A stretch of 64,000 nucleotides of DNA from Halarchaeum nitratireducens (GCF_014647155.1 NZ_BMOQ01000001.1:1-64000), one strand, 5' to 3'; positions 36,704 to 45,771 are shown, counted from the stretch's first letter. Program-made: numbers and translations. Notes: a model not told the origin generated them from the letters alone.

Positions 36704-37738
36704 CTACGGACTCCCCACTGGGTGGAGGCCCGAGAAGTCGAGCCCCGCGCGTTCCTCGAAGCCGAGCGCGACGTTCGCCGCGTGGATCGCCTGCCCGGCC
36801 GATCCCTTCATCATGTTGTCGATGGCGCTGAACGCGACGATGCGGTCGTTGCGCTCGTCGCGCTCGAAGCCGACCTCCGCGTAGTTCGACCCCGCCACCG
36901 CCTTCGGCTCGGGGTAGCGATAGACGCCGCCGCCGCCCGCCACGAGGCGAACGAACGGCTCGCCGTCGTACGTCTCCCGATACGCCCCCCAGAGGTCCTT
37001 CGTCTCGGGCATCGTCTCGGGGTAGACGTGGCAGGTCGCCGCCGATCCGCGCACCATGTCGACCGCGTGGACGGTGAACGAGACCTGCAGACCGAGGTAG
37101 GCCTCGATCTCCGCCTCGTGGCGGTGGCTCGTCGGCGCGTACGGGCGCACCACGCCCGAGCGCTCGGGGTGGCTGGACGCCGCGCCGCCGCCCGCGCCGC
37201 CCTCCGAGGAGCCGACCTTGACGTCCACGACGACCCGGTCGTCCGGCGTGAGGATGTCCGCGTCGACCAGCGGCTTCAGGCCGAGGATCGTCGACGTGGC
37301 GTTACAGCCCCCGGAGGCGATGAGGTCCGCGCCTTCGAGGTTCTCACGGTTGAGCTCCGGGAGCGCGTACTCCGCGTCCGCGAGGTGTTCGGGCGCGACG
37401 TGCCCGTCGTACCACGTGTCGTAGAGCGCCGCGTCCGGCAGCCGGAAGTCCGCCGAGAGGTCCACGACCGTCCCCGCGAGGTCGCGGTACGCCTCGATGT
37501 GCTCCATCGTCACGCCGTGGGGCGTGCAGACGAAGAGGACGTCCACGGACTCGAGTCCGTCCGGTGCGACGAACCGCAGGTCGAGGCCGCGGAGGTTCGG
37601 GTGGACGGAGCCGACGGTCTTGTTCGCGTACTCCCGGCTCGTCGTCTGGGCGATCTCGAACTCGGGGTGGCCGGCGAGCAGGCGCAGCACCTCGCCGCCC
37701 GTGAAGCCGCTGCCGCCGACGACGCTCGCGCTCGTCAT
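36704..37738 (-). CDS. argC: N-acyl-glutamyl-phosphate reductase (ArgC/LysY)
   Basis: NADPH reductase of the carrier-bound glutamyl phosphate. 344 residues: VVGGSGFTGGEVLRLLAGHP (NADP), FVCTPHGVTMEH, VVDLSADFRL, the catalytic cysteine in ASGGCNATSTILGLKPL, and AFSAIDNMMKGSAGQAIHAAN at the C-terminal end. It is 4 nt overlapped with argX upstream. Directly downstream comes argD, not argB. Confidence 0.95.
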   Translation of the reverse strand: MTSASVVGGSGFTGGEVLRLLAGHPEFEIAQTTSREYANKTVGSVHPNLRGLDLRFVAPDGLESVDVLFVCTPHGVTMEHIEAYRDLAGTVVDLSADFRLPDAALYDTWYDGHVAPEHLADAEYALPELNRENLEGADLIASGGCNATSTILGLKPLVDADILTPDDRVVVDVKVGSSEGGAGGGAASSHPERSGVVRPYAPTSHRHEAEIEAYLGLQVSFTVHAVDMVRGSAATCHVYPETMPETKDLWGAYRETYDGEPFVRLVAGGGGVYRYPEPKAVAGSNYAEVGFERDERNDRIVAFSAIDNMMKGSAGQAIHAANVALGFEERAGLDFSGLHPVGSP

Positions 37739-38607
37739 GCCGACACCTCCGCGTTCGCCGCCGCGTCGGCCTTCGTCTCCAGCCAGTCGACGACCGCCGC
37801 GGGCACGTCCGTCTCGACGGCGTCGTTCAGCGCCTTGAACTCCACCGTGTGGTTCACCTCGGGGACCGTGTAGCCGTCCCCGGTCTCCATGACGTCGACG
37901 CCGAGGAGCCCGCCGCCGACCGCGTCGCTCGCGTCGCGTGCGAGCTCGGCGACCTCCTCGGGGATGTCGTACTCCGTCACCTCCGCGCCCTTGGCGGCGT
38001 TCGTCAGCCAGTGCTCGGAGGAGCGCGCCATCGCCGCGACGGGCTCGCCGTCGAGCGTGAGCACGCGCAGGTCCCGGCCCGGCTTCTCCACGAACTCCTG
38101 GACGTAGAAGACGGAGTGCTCGTAGTGGCCGAGCGTCTTCTTGTGCTCCAGGATGGCCTCGGCGGCGCTCTCCGACTCGATCTTGGCGAGGAGGCGACCC
38201 CACGAGCCCACGACGGGCTTGATCACGCAGGGATACCCATAGGACTCGATGGCGTCCATCGCGGCATCGACGTCGAACGCGACGGTCGTCGCGGGCGTCG
38301 GGATCCCCGCCGCGTCGAGCTTCACGCTCGTCTTCGCCTTGTCGGCGCAGACGTCCGCCGTCGTCGCGTCGTTCACCACGGGCACGCCGTAGGACTCGCA
38401 GAACGTCGTCGCGTACTTGCTCCGCGAGGTCGCCAGACACCGGTCGAGGACGACGTCACACGCGGCGAGCGCCTCCGGCGGGTTCCCCACGCCGAACTGT
38501 TGCTTTCGGACGTCGACCTTCTCGACGTCGTGCCCCCGTTCGCGGAGCTCGCCGAGGAGGAGCTTCTCGTCCTTCCGGATGCGCGAGTAGAGGAGGCCGA
38601 CCTTCAC
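37735..38607 (-). CDS. argX: Glutamate-LysW ligase (ArgX/LysX)
   Basis: ATP-grasp ligase that joins glutamate to the C-terminal glutamate of the carrier protein ArgW. 290 residues: KVGLLYSRIRKDEKLLL start, KAKTSVKLDAAGIPTPAT, YPCVIKPVVGSWGRLLAKIES (ATP-binding Lys), VFYVQEFVEKPGRDLRVL, and VPEVNHTVEFKALND (Mg ligands Glu/Asn). The GTG at 38607 is preferred because the family starts there; another GTG three codons upstream is possible. The carrier gene is 33 nt upstream. Confidence 0.92.
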   Translation of the reverse strand: MKVGLLYSRIRKDEKLLLGELRERGHDVEKVDVRKQQFGVGNPPEALAACDVVLDRCLATSRSKYATTFCESYGVPVVNDATTADVCADKAKTSVKLDAAGIPTPATTVAFDVDAAMDAIESYGYPCVIKPVVGSWGRLLAKIESESAAEAILEHKKTLGHYEHSVFYVQEFVEKPGRDLRVLTLDGEPVAAMARSSEHWLTNAAKGAEVTEYDIPEEVAELARDASDAVGGGLLGVDVMETGDGYTVPEVNHTVEFKALNDAVETDVPAAVVDWLETKADAAANAEVSA

Positions 38608-38640
38608 GCGAACCACCCCGTGTACGTCGTCGTCATTCCC

Positions 38641-38805
38641 TTATTCCCCCCAGTCCTCGGCGAGCTCGGGCGCCTCCTCGAGCGTCACCGGGTCGTCGTC
38701 GGTCACTTCGAGCTCCGCGCCACACGTGCCACAGTCGACGATTTCGCCGACTTCGAGGTCGTCGTGCAGGTCGAGGTCCGCACCGCACTGGATGCATTCG
38801 GTCAT
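38641..38805 (-). CDS. argW: Amino-group carrier protein LysW/ArgW
   Basis: 54-residue acidic carrier that protects the amino group of glutamate during ornithine synthesis. It has a zinc ribbon from two Cys pairs (CIQCGADLDL and CGTCGAELEV) and ends EDWGE, the hallmark C-terminus whose last glutamate accepts the substrate. ATG at 38805, with a TATA-like CTATAAGG about 30 nt upstream. First gene of the argW-X-C-D-E-F operon. Confidence 0.95.
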   Translation of the reverse strand: MTECIQCGADLDLHDDLEVGEIVDCGTCGAELEVTDDDPVTLEEAPELAEDWGE

Positions 38806-38830
38806 ACGACTCCGATTTCAGCCTGCACTA

Positions 38831-38838
38831 CCTTATAG
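38831..38838 (-). promoter_or_regulatory. TATA-like element of the argW operon
   Basis: CTATAAGG on the minus strand, about 30 nt before the argW ATG. It is the only AT-rich promoter-like site in this gap and probably drives the whole six-gene block. Confidence 0.6.
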
Positions 38839-38975
38839 CTGGCGAACTTACCAGAAAAATTACAGTAACGCGTACCGTACTCTATCGGCGCGAGACGCGC
38901 CGAAAGCTCGAATCGGGACCGCGATGTCCCAGATATCGTATAGTTCGTCGCCCCCGTCGAGGCGGTGATGCGATC

Positions 38976-39005
38976 GGGACCGACGCCCGCCGTCGCGTCG
39001 GTCCC
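38976..39005 (-). terminator. Perfect 11-bp hairpin after argH
   Basis: GGGACCGACGC and GCGTCGGTCCC pair perfectly around an 8-nt loop, 37 nt past the argH stop. It separates the argG-argH unit from the argW promoter. There is no T-run, so termination is a guess; it could also shield the mRNA end. Confidence 0.4.
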
Positions 39006-39041
39006 TCCCGTCGGCCCGGTCGCACGCGTCGCCCGCGTCGC

Positions 39042-40508
39042 TCACGCATGCGTCGCGACCTCCGCCGCGAGCGCGTCGCGCGCGGCCTCCAGGTCGGCCG
39101 CGAGCGCGCCAACGCGGTCCGTGTCCGTCACACACCCGTCGAGCGCCGCCGCCAGCGCCTCCGCGACCGCCTCGGGGGCCGGACCGCCCGCCGAGTCGCG
39201 CGACGCCACGCTCGCCGCGGGGTCGAGCGTCGCCTCGACCGTCTCCCGGTCGGCGTACGCCTCGATCCCCTCGCCGAGGACGTCCTCACAGGCCCGATCG
39301 AGCGCGTCGTAGTCCGCGCCGCGCTGAGCGGCCTCGGCGACGACCTCGTGGGCCGTCCGGAACGGCAGGCCGCACATCGCCAGCAGATCCGCGACGCCCG
39401 TCGCCGTCGAGAACCCCTCGCCGGCGGCGGCTTCGAGGGCCGCGGCGGGCCACTCGGCCGTCGCGACCGCGCCCGCCGCGACGTCCGTCGCCTCCGCCAC
39501 CGCGTCCGCGACGCGCCACGCGTGCGGCGAGGCGTTCTGCAAGTCCCGGTTGTACGCCCGCGGAAGGCCCTTCAGCGTCGTCAACAGCCCCTGCAGCCCA
39601 CCGTAGGCGTCGCCCGCCGTCGAGCGGACGAGTTCGAGCGTGTCCGGGTTCTTCTTCTGGGGCATGATCGACGACGTGGAGGCGTAGTCGTCGTCGAGCT
39701 CGACGAGGCCCTTGTTCGAGAACACCACGAGGTCCTCCGCGAGCCCCGAGAGCGTCGTCGCCAGCCCCGCGAACGCCGCGGTGCCCTCGACGAGGAAGTC
39801 ACGCGCCGAGACGGCGTCCATCGAGTTGCCGAGCACCGCATCGAAGCCGAGCAGCTCGGCGACGCGCTCCCGGTCGACGTCGAAGGGCGTGCCGGCGAAC
39901 GCCGCCGCACCGAGCGGCGACCGGTTCGTCCGCGCGTACGCGGCCAGCAGGCGCTCGGTGTCGCGCGCGAGCGCCGCCTCGTAGGAGAGCGCCCAGTGCG
40001 CGACCGTCGTCGGCTGAGCCGGCTGGAGGTGCGTGTACCCCGGCATCACGGTCTCGCGCTCGGCCTCCGCGACCTCGCAGAGCGCCTCGCGGGCCGCGAT
40101 GGTGGTCTCGGCCGCCTCCAGCAGCGTCTTCCGGTACTCGTAGCGCAGACAGGTCGCCACCTCGTCGTTGCGCGAGCGCGCCGTATGCATCCGCCCGCCC
40201 TCCGGGCCGACGCGGTCGATCACTGCGGTCTCGATGGCCTCGTGGACGTCCTCGCCGTCCGGGAGCGCCTCGAAGCCCGCGTCGGACACGTCGTCGAGCG
40301 CCTCGAGGATCGCGCTCGCGTCGTCGCCGTCCACGATCCCCTGTTCGGCGAGCATCACGACGTGCGCCCGGTCGACGGCGAGGTCCGCGGCGAACAACCG
40401 GTCGTCGAACGCCATCGAGGAGAGGAACTCCCGGGCGGGCCCGCCCGCGAAGCGCTCGCGGCGCACCGCCGTGCCGGCCCCCCCGCTCTCGTCCCCGCCG
40501 TCCGTCAT
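39042..40508 (-). CDS. argH: Argininosuccinate lyase
   Basis: Last step to arginine: splits argininosuccinate to arginine and fumarate. 488 residues; fumarase/aspartase superfamily signature SSIMPQKKNPDTLELVRS, plus GGRMHTARSRNDEVAT (substrate), GYTHLQPAQPTTVAHW and DFLVEGTAAFAGLATTLS. The ATG at 40508 is 2 nt after the argG stop, so argG-argH is an operon. Confidence 0.95.
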   Translation of the reverse strand: MTDGGDESGGAGTAVRRERFAGGPAREFLSSMAFDDRLFAADLAVDRAHVVMLAEQGIVDGDDASAILEALDDVSDAGFEALPDGEDVHEAIETAVIDRVGPEGGRMHTARSRNDEVATCLRYEYRKTLLEAAETTIAAREALCEVAEAERETVMPGYTHLQPAQPTTVAHWALSYEAALARDTERLLAAYARTNRSPLGAAAFAGTPFDVDRERVAELLGFDAVLGNSMDAVSARDFLVEGTAAFAGLATTLSGLAEDLVVFSNKGLVELDDDYASTSSIMPQKKNPDTLELVRSTAGDAYGGLQGLLTTLKGLPRAYNRDLQNASPHAWRVADAVAEATDVAAGAVATAEWPAAALEAAAGEGFSTATGVADLLAMCGLPFRTAHEVVAEAAQRGADYDALDRACEDVLGEGIEAYADRETVEATLDPAASVASRDSAGGPAPEAVAEALAAALDGCVTDTDRVGALAADLEAARDALAAEVATHA

Positions 40509-40510
40509 CG

Positions 40511-41722
40511 TTACTCGTCCTCCGGGTCGGGCTTCGCCCGCTTCTCGGCGTCGCGCGCGAGGCGCGCCTGGAAGCCGTGGTACTTCGCCACGCCCGTCGC
40601 GTCCGCCTGCTCGATGCCCATGACGGTCTCCGTGTTGAACGAGGCCGCCTGCTCCGAGTAGACCGCGTACTCGCTCTCCCGGGCGACCGGGCGGGCCTGT
40701 CCCCCCTCGAACTTGATCGTCACCGTTCCGGTGACCTTTGCGTTCGACTGCATGAGGAAGGCGTCGAGCGAGTCCATCAGCGGCGAGTCGAGGAGACCCT
40801 CGTAGGCCTGCTGGGACCACTCCTCGTCGACGGTCTGCTTGAAGTCCCGCTCGTCCTTCGTCAGGACGAGCCCTTCGAGGGCCTCGTGGGCCGCGAGCAG
40901 CGTCGTCGCCGCCGGATGCTCGTAGTTTTCCCTCACTTTGAGCCCGAGGATGCGGTCCTCCATCAGGTCGGAGCGCCCCACCCCGTAGGCGCCCGCGAGC
41001 TCGTTCAGGTGCTCGATGAGCGCCACGGGCTCCATCGCCTCGCCGTCGACGGCGACCGGGACGCCCGCCTCGAACTCGATCTCGACGAGCTCGGTCTCGT
41101 CGCTCGGCTGGCTCGTCCACTCGTAGATGTCTTCCGGCGGGACGTACCCCGGATCCTCCAGCTCCCCGCCCTCGATGGAGCGACTCCAGAGGTTCGTGTC
41201 GATCGACCACGTGCCCCCGTCGCCCGCCTCGACGGGCAGGTCCTTCTCGTCGGCGTACTCGATCTCCCACTCGCGGGTGAGGCCCATCTCGCGGACGGGC
41301 GCGATGACCTCCATGTCGGTGCCGCGCCAGACGGCCTCGAAGCGCAGCTGGTCGTTCCCCTTCCCCGTACAGCCGTGCGCGAGCCCCGTGCAGTCGTGCT
41401 CCTCGGCGACGTCGAGGATGGCGTTGGCGATCACGGGGCGGGCGAGCGCGGTGCCGAGGGGGTAGCCCTCGTAGTCGGCGTTCGCGCCGACCGCGTCCAT
41501 GCAGACCTCGGCGAACTCCTCGGTCGCGTCGACGACGTAATGTTCGAGGCCGAGCGCTTCGGCGGTCTCGTAGGCCTCCTCGAACTCCTCTTCGGGCTGA
41601 CCGACGTCGACGGTGACGCCGATGACGTCGTCGTAGCCGTACTCCTCTTTCAGCAGCGGGACGCAGACGGTCGTGTCGAGCCCGCCCGAGAAGGCGAGCG
41701 CGACGGTTTCGGTGTCGGACAT
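40511..41722 (-). CDS. argG: Argininosuccinate synthase
   Basis: ATP-dependent joining of citrulline and aspartate. 403 residues: PP-loop ALAFSGGLDTTVCVPLLKEEYG, PLGTALARPVIANAILDVA, AHGCTGKGNDQLRFEA and SIDTNLWSRSIEGGELEDP. It is the first gene of argG-argH, which lies on the same strand as and 230 nt upstream of the argW block but appears to be a separate unit. Its upstream 311-nt gap is described separately. Confidence 0.96.
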   Translation of the reverse strand: MSDTETVALAFSGGLDTTVCVPLLKEEYGYDDVIGVTVDVGQPEEEFEEAYETAEALGLEHYVVDATEEFAEVCMDAVGANADYEGYPLGTALARPVIANAILDVAEEHDCTGLAHGCTGKGNDQLRFEAVWRGTDMEVIAPVREMGLTREWEIEYADEKDLPVEAGDGGTWSIDTNLWSRSIEGGELEDPGYVPPEDIYEWTSQPSDETELVEIEFEAGVPVAVDGEAMEPVALIEHLNELAGAYGVGRSDLMEDRILGLKVRENYEHPAATTLLAAHEALEGLVLTKDERDFKQTVDEEWSQQAYEGLLDSPLMDSLDAFLMQSNAKVTGTVTIKFEGGQARPVARESEYAVYSEQAASFNTETVMGIEQADATGVAKYHGFQARLARDAEKRAKPDPEDE

Positions 41723-42033
41723 GTGTAGTGTGATGTTGTGAGCGTGTAGTCGTGGACGATACGCCGGGGTTCGCGGGTCGAACCTCGAAGGCCGTGGAAG
41801 TAGATATGGTGGGGTCTAAAGGGACCCCGGTCGTCGTCGCCGTCGGTCGGCCGCGCCGCTCCGGGTGAGAACGTCGGCGGGAGCGGTGAGCCGCGACATG
41901 GTTGATCGACCATTGCCCGGTGTCGGTATTAAGCGCTTTCGACTCTGCAACACTTGTTTAGTATGCCATCACACGGCACGCGCGTCGCGCGTCGACGGAA
42001 AGGCCGATACGCGCCCGTCCCGAACGCGACGGC
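41723..42033. other. Divergent control region between argG and the 2H gene
   Basis: 311 nt without a gene. It holds GGGGTCTAAAGGGACCCC, a palindrome-like block at about 41811-41828, an almost perfect palindrome TGGTTGATCGACCA near 41901, and TATTAAGCGCTTT about 41927. These could be operator and promoter sites for arginine regulation, but I see no match to a known operator. Confidence 0.4.
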
Positions 42034-42546
42034 GTGTACAGCGTCGGCGTTCCCCTCCCGCCCGCGGTCCGCGAGCTGTTCCGCGACGTCCGCCCGCTCC
42101 TCACCGGCTTCGAACGCGTCCGTGCGTCGCGGGACGCGACGCTCGTCGTCAAGCGCCTCGACGCCGCCGACCGCCGCGAGTACCTCCGCGCCGCCCGCGA
42201 GGCGAAGGCCGCCCTCCGCGGCGCGCCCGCCTTCGAGGCCCGCATCGCCGACGTCGGCGTCTTCGAGACCCCCGCTCGCGGCCCCGGCCCGCTCGTCTAC
42301 CTCGCCGTCGAGAGCCCCGGCCTCGAACGCGTCCACCGCCAGCTCGTCGCCGACCTCGGCGGCGTCGACGGTATCGAGGGCGACGACTACGTCCCACACG
42401 TCACGCTCGCCCGCGACGGGGACGCCCGCGCCGTCGAGCGAGTCCGCGGACACGACTTCGCGCCGGTCACGTGGACGGTCGAAGAACTCGAGTTCTACGA
42501 CGCCCGCCACGGCGAGCGGATCGAGGCCGTTCGCCTCCCCGCCTGA
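42034..42546 (+). CDS. 2H phosphoesterase / 2'-5' RNA ligase-like protein
   Basis: 170 residues, GTG start (MYSVGVPLPPAVRELFRDVRPLL). The C-terminal 2H motif PHVTLARDGD is intact. The N-terminal one, expected as H-x-T/S-x near residue 35, reads DATLVVKRL, so the first histidine is replaced by Asp. LigT-family enzymes handle RNA 2',3'-cyclic ends; with one missing catalytic His this protein may be binding-only. It is followed by a dehydrogenase gene 38 nt later. Confidence 0.75.
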   Translation: MYSVGVPLPPAVRELFRDVRPLLTGFERVRASRDATLVVKRLDAADRREYLRAAREAKAALRGAPAFEARIADVGVFETPARGPGPLVYLAVESPGLERVHRQLVADLGGVDGIEGDDYVPHVTLARDGDARAVERVRGHDFAPVTWTVEELEFYDARHGERIEAVRLPA

Positions 42547-42584
42547 ACCGAGGTTTTTCGGCCCTCACCGCCGTCCGTCACACC

Positions 42585-43481
42585 ATGGCACCAACGCTCG
42601 GTTTCGTCGGCCTCGGCATCATGGGTCTCCCGATGGCGACCAACCTCCTCGACGCCGGCTACGACGTCGTCGGCCACAACCGCTCGGACGACCCCGAAGC
42701 GACGCTCCGCGAGCGCGGCGGCACCGTCGCCGACACCCCCCGCGACGTCGCCGAACGCGCCGAGGTCGTCTTCACCTGCCTGCCCGACACGCCGGCCGTC
42801 GAGACCGTCGTGCGCGGCGAGGACGGCCTGATGGCCGGATTCAGCGAGGGCGACGTCTACGTCGATCACTCCACGATCAACCCCGTCGCCACCGAGGAGC
42901 TCGCCGCCGACCTCGCCGACGCCGGCGTCGACATGCTCGACGCGCCGATCAGCGGCGGCGAGGAGGGCGCCATCGACGCCACGCTCTCCATCATGGTCGG
43001 CGGTGACCCCGCCGTCTTCGCGGCCTGCACGGAGTTCTTCGAGGCGACGGGCGAGACGGTCACGCACTGTGGCCCCAGCGGGGCCGGCCAGACCACCAAG
43101 GCCTGCAACCAGATCGTCGTCGCCGCCCAGATGGTCGGCGTCAGCGAGGCGCTCGTCTTCGCGCAGAAAGCCGGCGCGAACCTCGACGCCGTCGTCGACG
43201 CGATCTCCGGTGGCGCGGCCGGCTGTTGGACGCTCGACAACCGCGCGCCCGACATGATCCGCGGCGACTTCGACCCCGGCTTCTTCGCCGACTACCAGTA
43301 CAAGGACCTCCGCATCGCCACCGACGCCGGCGAGACCTACGCCGCGCCGATGCCGCTCACCGAACTCGCCCACGAGCTCTACAAGAGCATGTGCGCGAAC
43401 GGGATGGGCCGCGACGACAACTCCGGCGTCATGCAAGTGATCGAGATGCTGGCGGGCGACGAGGCGCGGGTCGAGGAGTAG
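42585..43481 (+). CDS. 3-hydroxyisobutyrate dehydrogenase family reductase
   Basis: 298-residue NAD(P)-dependent beta-hydroxyacid dehydrogenase (HIBADH/tartronate semialdehyde reductase family). LGFVGLGIMGLPMATNLL binds the cofactor, DAPISGGEEGAIDATLSIMVGG is the substrate loop, GPSGAGQTTKACNQIVVAAQM carries the catalytic lysine, and KDLRIATDAGETYAAPMPL follows. Which acid it uses is unknown. It is in the same direction as the 2H gene and may be co-transcribed with it. Confidence 0.92.
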   Translation: MAPTLGFVGLGIMGLPMATNLLDAGYDVVGHNRSDDPEATLRERGGTVADTPRDVAERAEVVFTCLPDTPAVETVVRGEDGLMAGFSEGDVYVDHSTINPVATEELAADLADAGVDMLDAPISGGEEGAIDATLSIMVGGDPAVFAACTEFFEATGETVTHCGPSGAGQTTKACNQIVVAAQMVGVSEALVFAQKAGANLDAVVDAISGGAAGCWTLDNRAPDMIRGDFDPGFFADYQYKDLRIATDAGETYAAPMPLTELAHELYKSMCANGMGRDDNSGVMQVIEMLAGDEARVEE

Positions 43482-43525
43482 GTCGGGTCGGTCCGCGGGA
43501 GCGATCGAACACGCGAGCGACGCGC

Positions 43526-45742
43526 TCAGGGCGCCGGCGGCCCGTCATCTCCCCACGCGTCCATGTCGCCGTAGAAGTTCAGCACCGCGAACTTCAGCTT
43601 CTCGGGGTCGATGTCGACCATCTCCGCGCGCTCCTCGGCGGGGAACGCGCTGTTCACGCTGTACTTGCGCATCCCCGTCCGCGACGCGCTCGTGTAACGT
43701 CTGTCGACGAGCATCCGGACGCCGTAGTCGTCCGGCGAGCGGATGACACGCCCGAGCGCCTGTCTGGTCTTGCGGACCGTCGGGATCTCGACGCCGTAGC
43801 GCCACCCGGCGTCCGGCTTCGCGAACGCCTCGTCGTAGGCGTCCTGCACGGCCTCGGCGCGCGCGTCGAGGCGCGGATAGGGGACGCCGACGACCGCGAC
43901 TGTCCGCGCGTCGTCGCCGTCGAAGCTCACGCCCTCGGCGAGCGTCCCCCAGAGCGACGTGCAGAGCACCGCGTCGTCGTCCGCGACGAAGCGCTCGCGC
44001 AACTCCTCCGCCGGTTCGCCCGCCCGATCGAGATAGCACGTGCCGGCCACCGCCCGCTCGACGAGCGCGTGGTAGCGCTCGGCCTCGCCGTAGCTCGGGA
44101 AGAAGAAGAGCGAGTTGCCGGCGGTGAACTCGGCGGCGTCCGCGAGCACGCCCGCGACCGCGTCCTGCACGTCGGGATCGTCGCGGTTCGAGGAGAACAG
44201 CGGCTCGGTGTCGACCGCGAACGTCCGGCGGCGCTCCTCGGGGAACTCCAACCCGTAGGCCATCGTCACCGGATCGTCGAGGCCGAGGATCTCCCCCGTG
44301 ACGTCGAAGGGCCGCAGCGTCGCGGACATCAGGACGCTCGCGTGCACGGCGTCGAAGAGCTCCGCCGTGACGTCCCGCGGGATGCAGGTGTAGAGCTCCG
44401 CGCGGCCGTACACCTCGTTCGTCCCCGCGTCCCGGCGGACCGCGGCCGTCGGGTACTGTCCGAGCGCGTCGCCGTCGGTGAGGTAGGCGTCCACGAACTC
44501 GGCGGCCTGCAGCGTCTGACACTCCTCGCGCGTCGTCGCCTCGCCGTTCCGATACGCGTCCTCGTAGGCCTCCTCTAAGTCCTCGCCGAGCGAGATCGCG
44601 GCGTCGAGGTCCTTCCCGATTCCCCGCCCCTCGTACGCCTGCAGGAACGCGAGCGTCAGGTCGTCGCGCTTCTCGTCGTTCGCCACCGGGACGTCCGCCC
44701 AGTTCTCGCCGATCGCGTCGAACGAGCGCGGCCCGTCGCCGTGCGGGCCGACCCCGCCCTCGTACGTCTCGACGAGCGCGTCGCGGAACGCCCGGAGGAC
44801 GTTCTCCGCGTACTCGGCCCGGGCGTCCGTCTCCGTCTCGCCCGCGAGTTCGTTCAGCGCCTCTCCGAGCGTGTTCTCCGTGAGCGCCTTCGAGGCGTGG
44901 TCTCGCGCCGCGTCCTCGACGTTGTGCGCCTCGTCGAAGACGACGACGACGTCCTCGGGATCCCGATCGAGCCACCGGAAGAACTGCGCGCGGATGCCCG
45001 GATCGAGGAGGTGGTGGTAGTTGCACACCGCGAGGTCGACGCCCTCCATCGCGTCCTTCAGGAGCTCGTAGCCGCAGAGGCCGTTCTCCTCCGCGTAGTC
45101 GTAGACGTCGTCCGGCGTCCGGACGTCGTCGTAGAGCCACGAGACGAACTCGTCGCTCTCCGCCGTGAGGTTCTCGTAGTAGCGCTCGCAGACGTTCTGC
45201 TCGCGGAGATCGTCGAGCTCGTCGTCGAGCGCTTCGAGCTCGTCCACGATGGCGCTCCGGGCCTCAGCGGCGTCGTCGTCGCCCTCCCGCGCCGCGTCGA
45301 GGAGCTCCTCCTGTTGGCGTTCGAGCTGGCGCCTGTCGCGTTCCGTCTCCGCGAGCTCGTAGGTGTTGTCGCGGAGCACCTGACACTCCTGATAGTCGAC
45401 GTCGATGTGACACATCGACCCCTTGCCGCGGAAGACGACGGCGCGGATCGGCTCGCCGGCGTGGATCTCGCGGGCGTCGCGGACGAACTGTCGCATCTGC
45501 TGGTGGACGTTCGTCGTGATGACGACGGTCTTGTCCTCCTCGCGGGCGTGATCGAGCGCGGGCGCGAGCGACGCGAGCGTCTTGCCCGTGCCGCAGGCTC
45601 CCTCGAAGAGCACGTCGCGTTCCTCGTCGAGCGCGTCCCGGATGCGGTCCATCGCCTCCCGCTGGTTCTCGTACGGCGACGGCTTCGGGAAGAACCGGAG
45701 GTACTCCGCATCCGCGTCCGCGTCCCGGTCGCTGGCTGCCAC
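43526..45742 (-). CDS. XPD/Rad3-family DNA helicase with Fe-S cluster
   Basis: 5'-3' DNA helicase, related to XPD and DinG. 738 residues: Walker A FEGACGTGKT, Fe-S cysteines in GSMCHIDVDYQECQ, NVCERYY and NGLCGYE, the DEAH box VVVFDEAHNVED, an inserted ARCH-like helical domain (EELAGETETD region), motif V LWGTLAEGVSFDG and motif VI RQALGRVIRSPDDYG. The start is GTG at 45742: a TTTATA box lies 26 nt upstream, whereas an earlier GTG at 45763 would be only 5 nt after the box. Converges with the dehydrogenase gene. Confidence 0.92.
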   Translation of the reverse strand: MAASDRDADADAEYLRFFPKPSPYENQREAMDRIRDALDEERDVLFEGACGTGKTLASLAPALDHAREEDKTVVITTNVHQQMRQFVRDAREIHAGEPIRAVVFRGKGSMCHIDVDYQECQVLRDNTYELAETERDRRQLERQQEELLDAAREGDDDAAEARSAIVDELEALDDELDDLREQNVCERYYENLTAESDEFVSWLYDDVRTPDDVYDYAEENGLCGYELLKDAMEGVDLAVCNYHHLLDPGIRAQFFRWLDRDPEDVVVVFDEAHNVEDAARDHASKALTENTLGEALNELAGETETDARAEYAENVLRAFRDALVETYEGGVGPHGDGPRSFDAIGENWADVPVANDEKRDDLTLAFLQAYEGRGIGKDLDAAISLGEDLEEAYEDAYRNGEATTREECQTLQAAEFVDAYLTDGDALGQYPTAAVRRDAGTNEVYGRAELYTCIPRDVTAELFDAVHASVLMSATLRPFDVTGEILGLDDPVTMAYGLEFPEERRRTFAVDTEPLFSSNRDDPDVQDAVAGVLADAAEFTAGNSLFFFPSYGEAERYHALVERAVAGTCYLDRAGEPAEELRERFVADDDAVLCTSLWGTLAEGVSFDGDDARTVAVVGVPYPRLDARAEAVQDAYDEAFAKPDAGWRYGVEIPTVRKTRQALGRVIRSPDDYGVRMLVDRRYTSASRTGMRKYSVNSAFPAEERAEMVDIDPEKLKFAVLNFYGDMDAWGDDGPPAP

Positions 45743-45765
45743 GGCAGTCTCTGGGTGCGTCACGC

Positions 45766-45771
45766 TATAAA
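45766..45771 (-). promoter_or_regulatory. TATA box that decides the XPD helicase start
   Basis: TTTATA on the minus strand. Its centre is 26 nt from the GTG at 45742 and 5 nt from the GTG at 45763, so only the downstream GTG can be a leaderless start. Confidence 0.65.

Noticed and set aside
34602-37873. Long plus-strand frames opposite the arginine genes, considered as hidden argB
   Set aside because: No kinase motifs (GG-x-x or amino-acid-kinase glycine loops) in any frame; they are antisense shadows.
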